From a virus, in the IMG/VR virus record IMGVR_UViG_3300009175_000943, positions 1 to 64,000 of that record: a DNA stretch of 64,000 bases, one strand, 5' to 3'. The position numbers and the translations under genes were made by a program. The notes below the pieces were generated by a model, which was not told the DNA's origin, ran no database searches, and saw nothing but the letters and a program-made list of their open reading frames with translations. Of this stretch, positions 31,975 to 40,367 are shown piece by piece (the first letter of the stretch is position 1; each line of letters opens with the position of its first letter).

Positions 31975-32965
31975 AGCGGTTGTGATCGACCAAGAATTAC
32001 GCACGACAAAGCAAAACAAGCTATATTGGCAAGTGATGCTACGAACAAAGGTTGGGGTTGTCAAATCCTTTATGTGGGGAGTGCCCAATGACGTACAAAC
32101 CAATCCTAATTATCCTCACGTTGGAGACATAATCCAGTTAGATGCTTTCAAGGATCAGATGGCGGAGTACCAGAATATCGTTATTGATGCTTGGCATAAT
32201 ATTACTAAAGAATCAGTTCCAAAAGAAGATAGTGCAATTTTTAAGGTTTATAAGGCTTCAGACGATGAAATGCGAGAAGCTTTTGCCTTGTTGAAGGATA
32301 GTTCTTTTTGGGAAAACTCAGAGCATCATCGTTTTGTTATGGCTTGTTTGGGCAAATTGGATTTAGAAAAGCTTAAAATGAGTCCAGCAGCCGTATTAAT
32401 TCATCATGCTTACAATGGTGGATTGTTAGTGCATTCAGCAGAGGTGTTAGCTCTTTGTAGGGCATATGTTGATGTATCTTTTTCAAGATATGGTTTCATC
32501 AATAAAGATGTTTTGTACGCCGCAGCTATTTTGCATGATATTGGGAAGGTGAAAACATATTCATTCAATGCAATCGGTACTACGCATCAATTGATTACCG
32601 AGAAGATTATTGGTCACATTCCTTATGGAATGTTCTTGGTTCAAACGATAGCTGAAGAAGGTAAGATTCAAGTGGAACCAGAATTTGTAATTGAATTAAT
32701 GCATTGCATAGCTGCTCATCACGGGACTGTTGCATGGGGAAGTATCAAGGAGCCCCAGTCGTTAGAAGCAGGAATTATTAGTCGGTTAGACTACATTTCC
32801 AGCAGAAACGGTATGATGGAAAAGGTACTGCAAGAGAATGTGCAGTCTGGACAGCCGCTACAGGCAGATTTCAAAATTTATGGAGATCAGTATTTTGCAT
32901 CTTCAGGAATTAAGCGGTATGTGGAAGAAAAAGGTATCGATGCAGCCGTTAATTTTAAGGATTGA
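31952..32965 (+). CDS. YhaM-like 3'-5' exoribonuclease (OB + HD domains)
   Basis: A 337-residue protein. The N-terminal ~100 residues read as an OB-fold nucleic-acid-binding domain (LYWQVMLRTKVGVVKSFMW, VGDIIQLDAFKDQ). The C-terminal part is an HD hydrolase with the YhaM-type order: IHHAYNGGLLVHSAEV, AAILHDIGKVKTYS (HD dyad), IGHIPYG, HCIAAHHGTVAWGS and EAGIISRLDYIS. YhaM degrades single-stranded nucleic acids. AGGAAAAT precedes the ATG. A role in degrading host RNA or trimming phage transcripts is inferred. Confidence 0.82.
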   Translation: MSLPNPLRAVVIDQELRTTKQNKLYWQVMLRTKVGVVKSFMWGVPNDVQTNPNYPHVGDIIQLDAFKDQMAEYQNIVIDAWHNITKESVPKEDSAIFKVYKASDDEMREAFALLKDSSFWENSEHHRFVMACLGKLDLEKLKMSPAAVLIHHAYNGGLLVHSAEVLALCRAYVDVSFSRYGFINKDVLYAAAILHDIGKVKTYSFNAIGTTHQLITEKIIGHIPYGMFLVQTIAEEGKIQVEPEFVIELMHCIAAHHGTVAWGSIKEPQSLEAGIISRLDYISSRNGMMEKVLQENVQSGQPLQADFKIYGDQYFASSGIKRYVEEKGIDAAVNFKD

Positions 32966-32968
32966 CGC

Positions 32969-33058
32969 ATGTGGAGCTTTGTAATAATAGTGTCTTTGTC
33001 GTTAATCATAACCATTTGGACACTGATTTGGGATTATAGAGTAAGACATCGAAAATGA
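32969..33058 (+). CDS. small membrane protein (29 aa)
   Basis: A short ORF starting 3 nt after the YhaM-like gene, with AAGGA 8 nt upstream. It encodes a single transmembrane helix (VIIVSLSLIITIWTLIW) and a basic end (RVRHRK), which predicts the C-terminus on the cytoplasmic side. A terminator follows 12 nt after the stop. Too short for family recognition; holin-related or membrane-effector roles are possible. Confidence 0.5.
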   Translation: MWSFVIIVSLSLIITIWTLIWDYRVRHRK

Positions 33059-33070
33059 AGACTGTTTCAA

Positions 33071-33102
33071 AAGCCCACCCGGCACGCCGGGTGGGCTTTT
33101 TT
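33071..33102 (+). terminator. rho-independent terminator
   Basis: AAGCCCACCCGG, CACG loop, CCGGGTGGGCTT, then TTTTC. Confidence 0.94.
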
Positions 33103-33125
33103 CGTTTATATAGCTATATATTTTC

Positions 33126-33368
33126 ATGGGAACATTAACATTCAAAACATGGTTAGAAGAAGACGCTGCTAAACTCTTAAATCAGCAGGTGGTGGCGGCT
33201 GGCAAAAAGGCTATTCAAAACAAGAATAACAAAACTCCTAAGGTGGATATGGAAAAAGCAGTAGATGCGGCAGCAGGTAAAATTGCTCCCAATGCTGATC
33301 CTAAGGTAGTTGCACAGATAGCTACAGCCAGTCAGAAACTTAGATCGGATTTAGGAGAAGATCAGTGA
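33126..33368 (+). CDS. hypothetical protein with capsid-targeting-like N-terminus (80 aa)
   Basis: Starts MGTLTFKTWLEEDAAKLL. The rest is Ala/Lys-rich helix (AAGKKAIQNKNNKTPKVDMEKAVDAAAGKI). It has no Shine-Dalgarno, and TATATATT lies 3 nt before the ATG. Acidic residues after the motif (WLEE, GEDQ at the end) resemble prohead-protease cleavage contexts. It is coupled to the next gene by GTGA. Confidence 0.65.
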   Translation: MGTLTFKTWLEEDAAKLLNQQVVAAGKKAIQNKNNKTPKVDMEKAVDAAAGKIAPNADPKVVAQIATASQKLRSDLGEDQ

Positions 33369-33760
33369 CGTTTAGGGAATTCTTTTATGCAACCGAAGTA
33401 AAGCTTGGTGGGTCGCAAGGTGGTCCGCAGGCTTCGGGAATGGCTGGAATGAATCCTGTAGGGCATGTTAATCCTCAAAAGAAAGCAGCATCACCTAATC
33501 CACCACCGCCAAGCACAATGACTCCTGGTGTGAAGGGTCTTCCTAATCCGCCCGCTGGTCCCATGTCATCAGCAGAGAAAAATCCACATCCTATAACAGC
33601 TAGTCCATATTCTCCTGGTATAAAACCAGTGTACAATCCACCGCCTAGTCCTCTTTCTAATCCCATACCTGGGAAATACAATCCATCTGGTTTTGCTGAC
33701 AACCCTACTAAACTACAGCAGGGCAAAAAGTCTCCTACGCAGAAACCACAGGGTAAGTGA
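33365..33760 (+). CDS. Pro/Gly/Ser-rich protein with capsid-targeting-like N-terminus (131 aa)
   Basis: GTG start overlapping the previous stop, with GGAGAAG upstream. It begins MTFREFFYATEVKLGG; the rest is low-complexity Pro, Gly, Ser and Asn (SPNPPPPSTMTPGVKGLPNP) with repeated NP, PG and SP dipeptides and a basic end. It is probably disordered. Such proteins can serve as internal head or linker proteins; that is inferred from the N-terminus only. Confidence 0.65.
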   Translation: MTFREFFYATEVKLGGSQGGPQASGMAGMNPVGHVNPQKKAASPNPPPPSTMTPGVKGLPNPPAGPMSSAEKNPHPITASPYSPGIKPVYNPPPSPLSNPIPGKYNPSGFADNPTKLQQGKKSPTQKPQGK

Positions 33761-33960
33761 TTGTGTATACGCTTTTTAACAAACGCATCAATAAAAGATT
33801 GATTCATCCTCATTATGGCCTATGGTGTGCGCCAACGATAGAAGAGGCAGCGGATATGTTAAGAGCTTGTAAAAAATGTGCAGAGATTTACGGACCAATA
33901 GCTGGGGATTTTGTTATTATTGATGTGGAAACGGGAGAAGAGGTAGATAGTGGAAATTAA
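33757..33960 (+). CDS. hypothetical protein (67 aa)
   Basis: GTG start overlapping the previous stop (GTGA). It contains a beta-strand start (VIVYTLFNKRINKRLIHPHYGLW), CKKCAEIYG with a CxxC pair, and a strand ending DFVIIDVETGEEVDSG. No family recognised. It overlaps the next gene by 11 nt. Confidence 0.55.
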   Translation: MIVYTLFNKRINKRLIHPHYGLWCAPTIEEAADMLRACKKCAEIYGPIAGDFVIIDVETGEEVDSGN

Positions 33961-34486
33961 TGAAACCGGAGATGGATTAGGAATAATTATTAATTGTTAT
34001 CCGCACACTTCGGATAATTGGTCAGCATTTGCGTGTTGGTATTCTTTTCATAAAAATTTACCTGATGCCAAATTAGTTTTAGCATACAATCGCATGCATG
34101 CGGAATGGGATATGTTTAAGTGGGCACATCCGTGTGGGGTAGACATTATTACATATTCTAGTAAAGATCCTAATGCTGTGTTTTCAAACACTAAAGTGTT
34201 TGATTCCAAGAAAGTGGATTTGGTAAAAATAATTTCACCACAGACGATGGCGTTAAGGACATATCACCCAGATATTCCTGGACCGGTAGATGTGCAGTCG
34301 AATGAACCGGCAACATTGGTCACTTATGAGCATAGATGTGGCGGGTTTATCTTATCTGAGTGGATAAATAGAGTAGAACATCCTTTTCACAATGCGATAG
34401 GGAGGTTTGGAAATGTTGATCCAACACTGAACGAAATGAAAGTTTTAGAACTTTGGGAAAAGGCGGGTCAGTTATTCACATTTTAA
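33950..34486 (+). CDS. hypothetical protein, possible short glycosyltransferase-like fold (178 aa)
   Basis: Likely GTG start within the previous gene's end. The N-terminus shows GIIINCYPHTSDNWSAFACWYSFHKNLPDAKLVLAYNR, the opening of many GT-A-like nucleotide-sugar enzymes, but no DxD motif follows and the protein is short. The C-terminal part has RCGGFILSEWINRVEHPFHNAIGRFG. It may be a degenerate or minimal family member. Not placed with confidence. Confidence 0.5.
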   Translation: MEINETGDGLGIIINCYPHTSDNWSAFACWYSFHKNLPDAKLVLAYNRMHAEWDMFKWAHPCGVDIITYSSKDPNAVFSNTKVFDSKKVDLVKIISPQTMALRTYHPDIPGPVDVQSNEPATLVTYEHRCGGFILSEWINRVEHPFHNAIGRFGNVDPTLNEMKVLELWEKAGQLFTF

Positions 34487-34495
34487 GGGGGAGCA

Positions 34496-34795
34496 ATGGC
34501 TAGAAGATTTAATTACGGCGGAGATGAAGAACGTGAAGAGCCGAACTTCTACGGTCAAGATGACGAAGAAATGGAAGGCAGTGTAGATCCCGCTTTTGTG
34601 GCAATGATGCAGACAGATTTAATGTCTGAATCGTTAGATCAAAATCTGATGAACATGGCCATAGAGGTAGCAAAAGACTCTCCTGCATGGAGTGCCATGC
34701 AATTAAAGAAAAAATTACAAATGATTTCTCAGGCATATACTACTTTAAGTCAGCTAATGCATCCAAAAGATGATGCTCAGGAAGATGACGAGTAG
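34496..34795 (+). CDS. hypothetical acidic helical protein (99 aa)
   Basis: GGGGGAG directly precedes the ATG. The protein is acidic with Met-rich helices (MMQTDLMSESLDQNLMNMAIEVA) and an acidic C-terminus (DDAQEDDE). No family recognised. It lies 5 nt upstream of the FmdB-like gene and probably shares its transcript. Confidence 0.6.
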   Translation: MARRFNYGGDEEREEPNFYGQDDEEMEGSVDPAFVAMMQTDLMSESLDQNLMNMAIEVAKDSPAWSAMQLKKKLQMISQAYTTLSQLMHPKDDAQEDDE

Positions 34796-34800
34796 TTAAT

Positions 34801-35106
34801 ATGGCCTTATATGATTTTCAATGTGAAGAGTGCAATACCGAATTTGTTGAATTGACAAAGTTTGATGAAACGGGTGCATATCCAGGCGTTATTTGCCCTA
34901 AGTGCGGTTCAGACAAAAAACAGAAGTTAATGAGTTTAACCGCAGTTCTAGTGCCACATGATTCTCATGATTGGCAATATAATAATAAACTTCCTCAAGC
35001 CATGAAGGAACGTGAAATGGCCGAAAGAGCTTCTAAGATGGGGACTCAACCATACAATCCGATTGATGATATTAGTTCTGGAAAACATTTTGGAGCCGTT
35101 GAATAA
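34801..35106 (+). CDS. FmdB-type zinc-ribbon protein
   Basis: A 101-residue protein starting MALYDFQCEECNTEFVEL, with a second pair in ICPKCGSDKKQKLMSL. This is the four-cysteine FmdB zinc ribbon (CxxC...CxxC) followed by a hydrophilic tail. FmdB-type proteins are putative transcriptional regulators. It immediately precedes the prkA promoter region. Confidence 0.8.
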   Translation: MALYDFQCEECNTEFVELTKFDETGAYPGVICPKCGSDKKQKLMSLTAVLVPHDSHDWQYNNKLPQAMKEREMAERASKMGTQPYNPIDDISSGKHFGAVE

Positions 35107-35112
35107 TTTCAT

Positions 35113-35141
35113 TTGGATACTAAGTTTTGATTGGATATACT
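35113..35141 (+). promoter_or_regulatory. sigma70-like promoter for prkA
   Basis: TTGGAT (35113-35118), 17 bp, TATACT (35136-35141), 37 nt before the prkA start codon. Confidence 0.7.
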
Positions 35142-35177
35142 TAACTTAAACCCATAAACCCATTGAGGATTAATGAT

Positions 35178-37271
35178 ATGGAAAATGCAGTTGGACCTGA
35201 TAGACTAAAGAAACTGTCAGCATGTTTCAATAAAGAAGAGTTTCAAACACTTCATGAGGAAATGTCATTTGCTGAATATTTAGACCGAGTGTATCAAAAT
35301 CCTCGGCTTATTCGCACCGCTTATCAGCGAGCTTACGACATGATTATGTCAAAGGGTTGCAATAAATTTAAGCGGTACAGAAAGACTTATACGCATTATT
35401 CATTTTTTGATGATCTCGAAGTTCCTATTTTTGGACTTGAGGATACATTGGAAAATCTTGTGAAATTCATGAGAGGTGCAGCGGGTGGATATGGCACGGA
35501 AAAGCGGGTATTATTGCTGCACGGCCCTGTAGGATCAGCTAAATCTACCATTTGTCGTTTGTTAAAGAAGGGATTAGAAAGATACTCTCGCACTCCAGAG
35601 GGATCGTGGTATACATTCAAGTGGGTAGATTTGCCTACTGGACAAACTGGCATTTTTACTCACAGTGAAAATCTTTCCCCCATGCATGAAGACCCGATTA
35701 AATTAATCGCAGGAAGTGTGCGACAAAAGATTGTTGCTGAGTTGAATGATGTTCTTCAAGAACAGACCCCAGAGAAGGATCGCATTAGTCTTTATACTCT
35801 AAAGTGCGATGGAGACTTAGATCCTCGTAGCAAGAAGTTCATGGAAGAATTAATGTTGATCAATAATGGCGATTGGTTAACTGTAGTGAACAAGCACATT
35901 CGTGTTGTTCGTAAAGTTTATTCTGAAGCAGATAGAATGGGAATCGCTACATTCCAACCTAAAGATGAAAAGAATCAAGACAGTACGGAATTGACAGGCG
36001 ATATTAACTTTGCACAGTTGCCGCACTTTGGTTCGGATAGTGATCCAAGAGCGTTCAATTTCGATGGCGAGTTTTGTGTTGGAAATCGTGGTCTTGTTGA
36101 GTTTATTGAAATGCTCAAATTAGCTCAGGAGTTCTTGTATGATCTGTTGGGTGCAAGTCAGGAACAGCAGATAAAGCCGAAGAAGTTCTCGCAGATTAGT
36201 GTAGACACGATGCTTATTGGTCACACGAATAATCCAGAATACGAAAAATTAAAGAACAACCAGTCGATGGAAGCTCTTCGTGATCGTACCGTTAAAATCG
36301 ATGTGCCGTATTTATTGCGGTGGGGCGATGAAAAGAAGGTGCTGGAGCATTATTACGGAAATGGAAAGGTCCGTCAGCATGTGGCCCCACACACATTGGA
36401 AATTGCCGGGTTGTGGGCTATTCTTACCAGATTGCAAGATGATAAGGATGGTGAATTAACATTGGTAGACAAGGCTAAGCTATATGACGGAAAGAGTCTG
36501 CCCGGAAAAACTGAAGATTCAGTTAAGGAATTGAGGGATAAATATCCAATGGAAGGCATGTTCGGTGGAGTAAGCTGCCGATACGTGCAGGACAAGATAT
36601 CGAATTGCCTCAGTTCACACCAGGATTATATCAATCCTTTCATGGTTCTTAATGAACTACGTGAGGGTTTGGACCAAAGCAGTTTGATTACTAACAAGGA
36701 TGAGATTAGCAAGTATTCTACTTGCATTGATCTTGCCATGAAGGAATTGGACGAAATCCTCAAGAAAGAAGTTCAGGAGGCTTTGGTGGGCGACGAAGGT
36801 GCAGTTATTAGGCTGTGTTCGAATTATATTGACAACATGATGGCTTATATCAATAAGGCTAAGGTTCGTAATCCATATACCGAAAAGGATCAACAGCCGG
36901 ATGAACGCCTTATGCGGTCAATTGAAGAAAAGATTGACATTCCAGAAACGGGTGTGGACGATTTCCGTAGAAGTTTGGCAGCCTTTATTGGTAGTTTGGC
37001 CACCAAGGGGAAGACGTTCCAGTGGGATTCAAATCCTGAGTTAAAGCGGGCTTTGGAAGCCAAGTTATTCGAAGATACCAAAGATCATATTAAATTGTCT
37101 GCTTTGCACGTTAGTGGTGCGGCCGTAGTTGATCCTGATATCCAAGAGAAGATCGATGCAATTAAACAACGCTTAATCAAGCATAAAGGTTATAATGATC
37201 AAAGTGCTACGGATATTCTTGATTACGTAGGGTCAATATTTGCCCGAGGCGATATTGCAGATAATAAGTAA
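35178..37271 (+). CDS. prkA: PrkA/YeaG-family serine protein kinase
   Basis: A 697-residue AAA+-type protein kinase of full family length. The P-loop is GPVGSAKS at 116-123 (Ala in place of the Gly before Lys). Diagnostic PrkA segments follow in order: SPMHEDPIKLI, DPRSKKFMEEL, FQPKDEKNQDSTELTGDIN, SDSDPRAFNFDGEFCVGNRGLVEF, LYDLLGASQEQQIKPKKF, and NNQSMEALRDRTVKIDVPY. The C-terminal kinase-like region ends with KGYNDQSATDILDYVGSIFARGD. In E. coli YeaG acts with YeaH and YcgB in nutrient stress and stationary phase; in Bacillus PrkA acts in sporulation. The start at 35178 follows GAGGATTAATGAT. It has its own promoter and terminator, and the two partner genes follow. Confidence 0.95.
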   Translation: MENAVGPDRLKKLSACFNKEEFQTLHEEMSFAEYLDRVYQNPRLIRTAYQRAYDMIMSKGCNKFKRYRKTYTHYSFFDDLEVPIFGLEDTLENLVKFMRGAAGGYGTEKRVLLLHGPVGSAKSTICRLLKKGLERYSRTPEGSWYTFKWVDLPTGQTGIFTHSENLSPMHEDPIKLIAGSVRQKIVAELNDVLQEQTPEKDRISLYTLKCDGDLDPRSKKFMEELMLINNGDWLTVVNKHIRVVRKVYSEADRMGIATFQPKDEKNQDSTELTGDINFAQLPHFGSDSDPRAFNFDGEFCVGNRGLVEFIEMLKLAQEFLYDLLGASQEQQIKPKKFSQISVDTMLIGHTNNPEYEKLKNNQSMEALRDRTVKIDVPYLLRWGDEKKVLEHYYGNGKVRQHVAPHTLEIAGLWAILTRLQDDKDGELTLVDKAKLYDGKSLPGKTEDSVKELRDKYPMEGMFGGVSCRYVQDKISNCLSSHQDYINPFMVLNELREGLDQSSLITNKDEISKYSTCIDLAMKELDEILKKEVQEALVGDEGAVIRLCSNYIDNMMAYINKAKVRNPYTEKDQQPDERLMRSIEEKIDIPETGVDDFRRSLAAFIGSLATKGKTFQWDSNPELKRALEAKLFEDTKDHIKLSALHVSGAAVVDPDIQEKIDAIKQRLIKHKGYNDQSATDILDYVGSIFARGDIADNK

Positions 37272-37303
37272 TAGATAGTTGTTGTTGGGATGGGTTGGGT
37301 TGT

Positions 37304-37336
37304 GGCTCGCCGGTACAAGTACCGGCGAGCCTTTTT
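37304..37336 (+). terminator. rho-independent terminator after prkA
   Basis: GGCTCGCCGGTAC pairs with GTACCGGCGAGCC, then TTTTTC. It separates prkA from the yeaH-spoVR unit. Confidence 0.93.
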
Positions 37337-37347
37337 CATTAATGGGT

Positions 37348-37376
37348 TTGGTAAATCTGAACATTGCAGCTATAAT
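37348..37376 (+). promoter_or_regulatory. sigma70-like promoter for yeaH-spoVR
   Basis: TTGGTA (37348-37353), 17 bp, TATAAT (37371-37376, perfect -10). It lies 25 nt before the yeaH start with AAAGGAG between. Confidence 0.8.
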
Positions 37377-37400
37377 AAAATATACAAAAGGAGAAACAAC

Positions 37401-38636
37401 ATGCCTCGAAGGGTCGAAGAAGATTATCAAGATTTCATGGACATTTACGCTGGTAGACGGCGTAAGGCGTTAAAAAAGTTCATTGAAGATGGATCGATAT
37501 TTAGAACTAGGGGTAAGGGCGACAAAGTTAGAATCACCATCCCTCGAATAAACATACCACATTTCGTATTTGGCAAGGAAGGGCAGGGTATTGGTCGTGG
37601 TCCTGGAAAGAAGGGTGACGTTGTTGGTAAAGATCCTGATAAAGGACAGGGCAGAGGAGCGGGGCAGGAAGAAGGTGATGGAATTGATATTGATGTGGAT
37701 TTGGAAGAAGTTCTCAAGTTCTTGCAAGAAGAACTTAAACTTCCCGATCTTAAACCGAAGCCTAATCAAACCTATGAAGAGATTAAGATTAAGTACAATG
37801 ACATTTCTATGCAGGGACCGGAATCATTACGACATAATAGACGGACTATGTTGCAGGCTCTTAAACGAATGTGTGCCAGTGGAGAGATTATGAATCTTCA
37901 CAAGATTCCAGGGTTCGCAGATCCTATTAGATTGATCACGCCGATCAACAGTGATCGTAGATACCGTCAGTATCGTGAAATAAAGATACCAGCTTCTAAT
38001 GCAGTGGTGTTCTTTGCTAGAGACGGCTCGGGAAGTATGGACCAATATAAATGTGACATTGTAAGTGATATGGCATGGTGGATTGACATTTGGCTTAGAA
38101 AATTTTATAAGCGTGTGGAAGAAATGTATGTTTGGCATGACACTATCGCTTCTGAAGTGGATCAGAATAAATTCTATCGTCATCGGTATGGAGGCGGAAC
38201 AACTTGTTCTTCGGCATTACAGCTAATTGCTAAACAATTAGAAAATAGATTTCCTCCAGAAAAGTGGAATGTATATGTATTTTACTTTACAGATGGAGAA
38301 AACTACGATGGAGATAATGCTAAGTTTTGTGATATAATCAAGAAACAGTTCCCGCCAGAAATTGCAAATTTCGTTGGCATTACGCAGGTGTTGTCATATT
38401 CATATGATGGAAGTCTACAACATTATGTAGATGAAAACATTGGGCATTTGCCCAATGTGAGAACTACTGGCATTGCCGAGCCAGATCGTAAAGATCCTGA
38501 TAGTGGTGGTTGGGGTTGGTATACACCTCAATTAGGGGAAGAAGAAAGAAACAAGCAGATTAAGCGAGCGATTGTAGATTTGCTAGGCGTGGCAGAAAAC
38601 ACTAAAAAGAAAAGCAAGACAGGAGCTAAAAGATAA
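37401..38636 (+). CDS. yeaH: YeaH/DUF444 family protein (VWA domain)
   Basis: A 411-residue DUF444 protein. The N-terminus contains RVEEDYQDFMDIYAGRRR and IPRINIPHFVFG followed by a Gly-rich stretch (GIGRGPGKKGD), as in YeaH. DIDVDLEEVLKFLQEELKLPDL is a strong family signature. A von Willebrand A fold follows, with MIDAS loop DGSGSM at 208-213, then YGGGTTCSSAL and FYFTDGENYDGDNA. DUF444 proteins work with PrkA and SpoVR; molecular function is unsettled. It starts after AAAGGAGAAACAAC and overlaps spoVR by 1 nt. Confidence 0.95.
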   Translation: MPRRVEEDYQDFMDIYAGRRRKALKKFIEDGSIFRTRGKGDKVRITIPRINIPHFVFGKEGQGIGRGPGKKGDVVGKDPDKGQGRGAGQEEGDGIDIDVDLEEVLKFLQEELKLPDLKPKPNQTYEEIKIKYNDISMQGPESLRHNRRTMLQALKRMCASGEIMNLHKIPGFADPIRLITPINSDRRYRQYREIKIPASNAVVFFARDGSGSMDQYKCDIVSDMAWWIDIWLRKFYKRVEEMYVWHDTIASEVDQNKFYRHRYGGGTTCSSALQLIAKQLENRFPPEKWNVYVFYFTDGENYDGDNAKFCDIIKKQFPPEIANFVGITQVLSYSYDGSLQHYVDENIGHLPNVRTTGIAEPDRKDPDSGGWGWYTPQLGEEERNKQIKRAIVDLLGVAENTKKKSKTGAKR

Positions 38637-40243
38637 TGGCGACGAATAAGTTCATGCGAGGTACGCCTCTTTTGATTGGAGATAATACGGTTCCTGGGTT
38701 AAAGCTACCAGAGGATTTATCAGTATTAATACCAAAGATTATTCAAGAGTGTCATGATTTTAATTTAGATTTTTATCCTATTGTTGTTCAAAAGTTGACA
38801 TATGATGAAATTAGTGAAGTAGCGTCTTATGGAGGATTTCCTGTAAGATTTCCGCACTGGAAATGGGGAATGGAATATGGAGAATTACAGAAGGGATACG
38901 AACATGGAAAGCATAGAATATACGAAATGGTTATCAATACTAATCCTTGTTATATTTATTGCTTGGATTCTAATACGCTAGTAGATGACGTGACGGTTAT
39001 CAGTCACGCTATTGGGCATAATGATTTCTTTAAGAGCAATGTATTTTTTAGTCCGACTAGCGAAAATATGATGAACCAATTGGCTAATCATGGAACTAGG
39101 ATTCGTCGCTATATTGCTCGTTGGGGCAAAGAAAAAGTCACAGAGTTTATTGATCATGTATTAAGAATAGAAACGTTGATTGATCCTACGAAGGCATGGG
39201 ATATTAGAAAGATCAAAGATCCAATAGTGAGAGACACTAGAACCTATCATCAGCCCAATAGGTTGCCTGTAAAGGATGATCATGAGTACATGGATGCTTA
39301 TCTAAATCCGAAGGAGTGGAAGGAGAGACAAAATCAAATAGTGCGAGAGGAAGAAGTGGCCGAAGAGATGGATGTCTTTCGTGATCCTACGAAAGACGTT
39401 ATGGGGTTCTTACGAGACAACGCTCCTTTTAAGCCGTGGCAAGCTGATATTATTTCTATGTTGTATGCTGAGGCGGTATATTTTGCTCCTCAGCGAATGA
39501 CCCATATGTTGAATGAGGGTTGGGCTAGTTTTGTAGATTATAACATCATTGCCAAAAGGGGATTGGTAGGTCTGGGACAAAAGACTGGAGATTGTGGAAT
39601 TATAGAATATTGCAAGCATAAGATGGGGGTGTTGGGTGGCAAGTATTCACTCAATCCTTACAAGTTAGGCTTTTGTTTGTTCTTGGATATTGAAGAGCGA
39701 TGGGACAAAGGTCAGTTTGGGCCGGAATGGGAAGCTTGTGAAGATATTAAGCAGCGTGAGGACTGGGATCAGAAGTTGGGTTTGGGTCACCAAAAGGTTT
39801 TGGATGTAAGACGTTACTATAGTGACATGCTTGCACTGGGCGAGTTCTTTACGCCGGAATTTTGTAATAAATACGAATTCTTTGATTGGAAAAGATATCC
39901 TAATGGTGAGTATCGTATCGAAGACAGAGATCCAAAACGGATTAAGCAGAAGTTGTTAAAGATGTATACTAATGGTGGATTGCCCAACATCAGATTGACC
40001 GATCCGAATCATAAGGGCAAGGGATATTTGTTCTTACAACATGAGTTCGACGGCCGCATGTTGTATCCATCATACACTACAGCTACTCTGCAATCGTTGT
40101 ATGTTTTGTGGGGTAGAGACGTATGTTTGGCTACTCAAAAGGCTGATGGGGAGGAAATAGTATTCCATTGTCATGGGCCGGATGAGGATGACATTGACGT
40201 AATTCCTCGTAAAAAATACGAAGATGGGTATGGTCCAGAGTAA
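38636..40243 (+). CDS. spoVR: SpoVR/YcgB family protein
   Basis: A 535-residue SpoVR-like protein of normal length. Family blocks: LDFYPIVVQKLTYDEISEVASYGGFPVRFPHWKWGMEY, YEMVINTNPCYIYCL, SHAIGHNDFFKSN (124-130 HxxxHND), HVLRIETLIDP, FLRDNAPFKPWQADIISML, MTHMLNEGWASFVD and YSLNPYKLGF. The YcgB/SpoVR role is unknown but linked to stationary phase or spore cortex, in the same regulon as PrkA/YeaG. The ATG overlaps the yeaH stop (TAATG), so the two are translated together. Carriage of all three by a phage suggests manipulation of a host stress switch. Confidence 0.95.
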   Translation: MATNKFMRGTPLLIGDNTVPGLKLPEDLSVLIPKIIQECHDFNLDFYPIVVQKLTYDEISEVASYGGFPVRFPHWKWGMEYGELQKGYEHGKHRIYEMVINTNPCYIYCLDSNTLVDDVTVISHAIGHNDFFKSNVFFSPTSENMMNQLANHGTRIRRYIARWGKEKVTEFIDHVLRIETLIDPTKAWDIRKIKDPIVRDTRTYHQPNRLPVKDDHEYMDAYLNPKEWKERQNQIVREEEVAEEMDVFRDPTKDVMGFLRDNAPFKPWQADIISMLYAEAVYFAPQRMTHMLNEGWASFVDYNIIAKRGLVGLGQKTGDCGIIEYCKHKMGVLGGKYSLNPYKLGFCLFLDIEERWDKGQFGPEWEACEDIKQREDWDQKLGLGHQKVLDVRRYYSDMLALGEFFTPEFCNKYEFFDWKRYPNGEYRIEDRDPKRIKQKLLKMYTNGGLPNIRLTDPNHKGKGYLFLQHEFDGRMLYPSYTTATLQSLYVLWGRDVCLATQKADGEEIVFHCHGPDEDDIDVIPRKKYEDGYGPE

Positions 40244-40367
40244 TTATTAATTGTCGCCAAGTCTTGACTGGGTAACGAGTTGTGTTTTTGAGTCGTGATT
40301 GTGCAAATTAAACAGAGGTGTCAATCTCTAACTATTTACACAGTAATCATTTACGACGGAGATCAAC

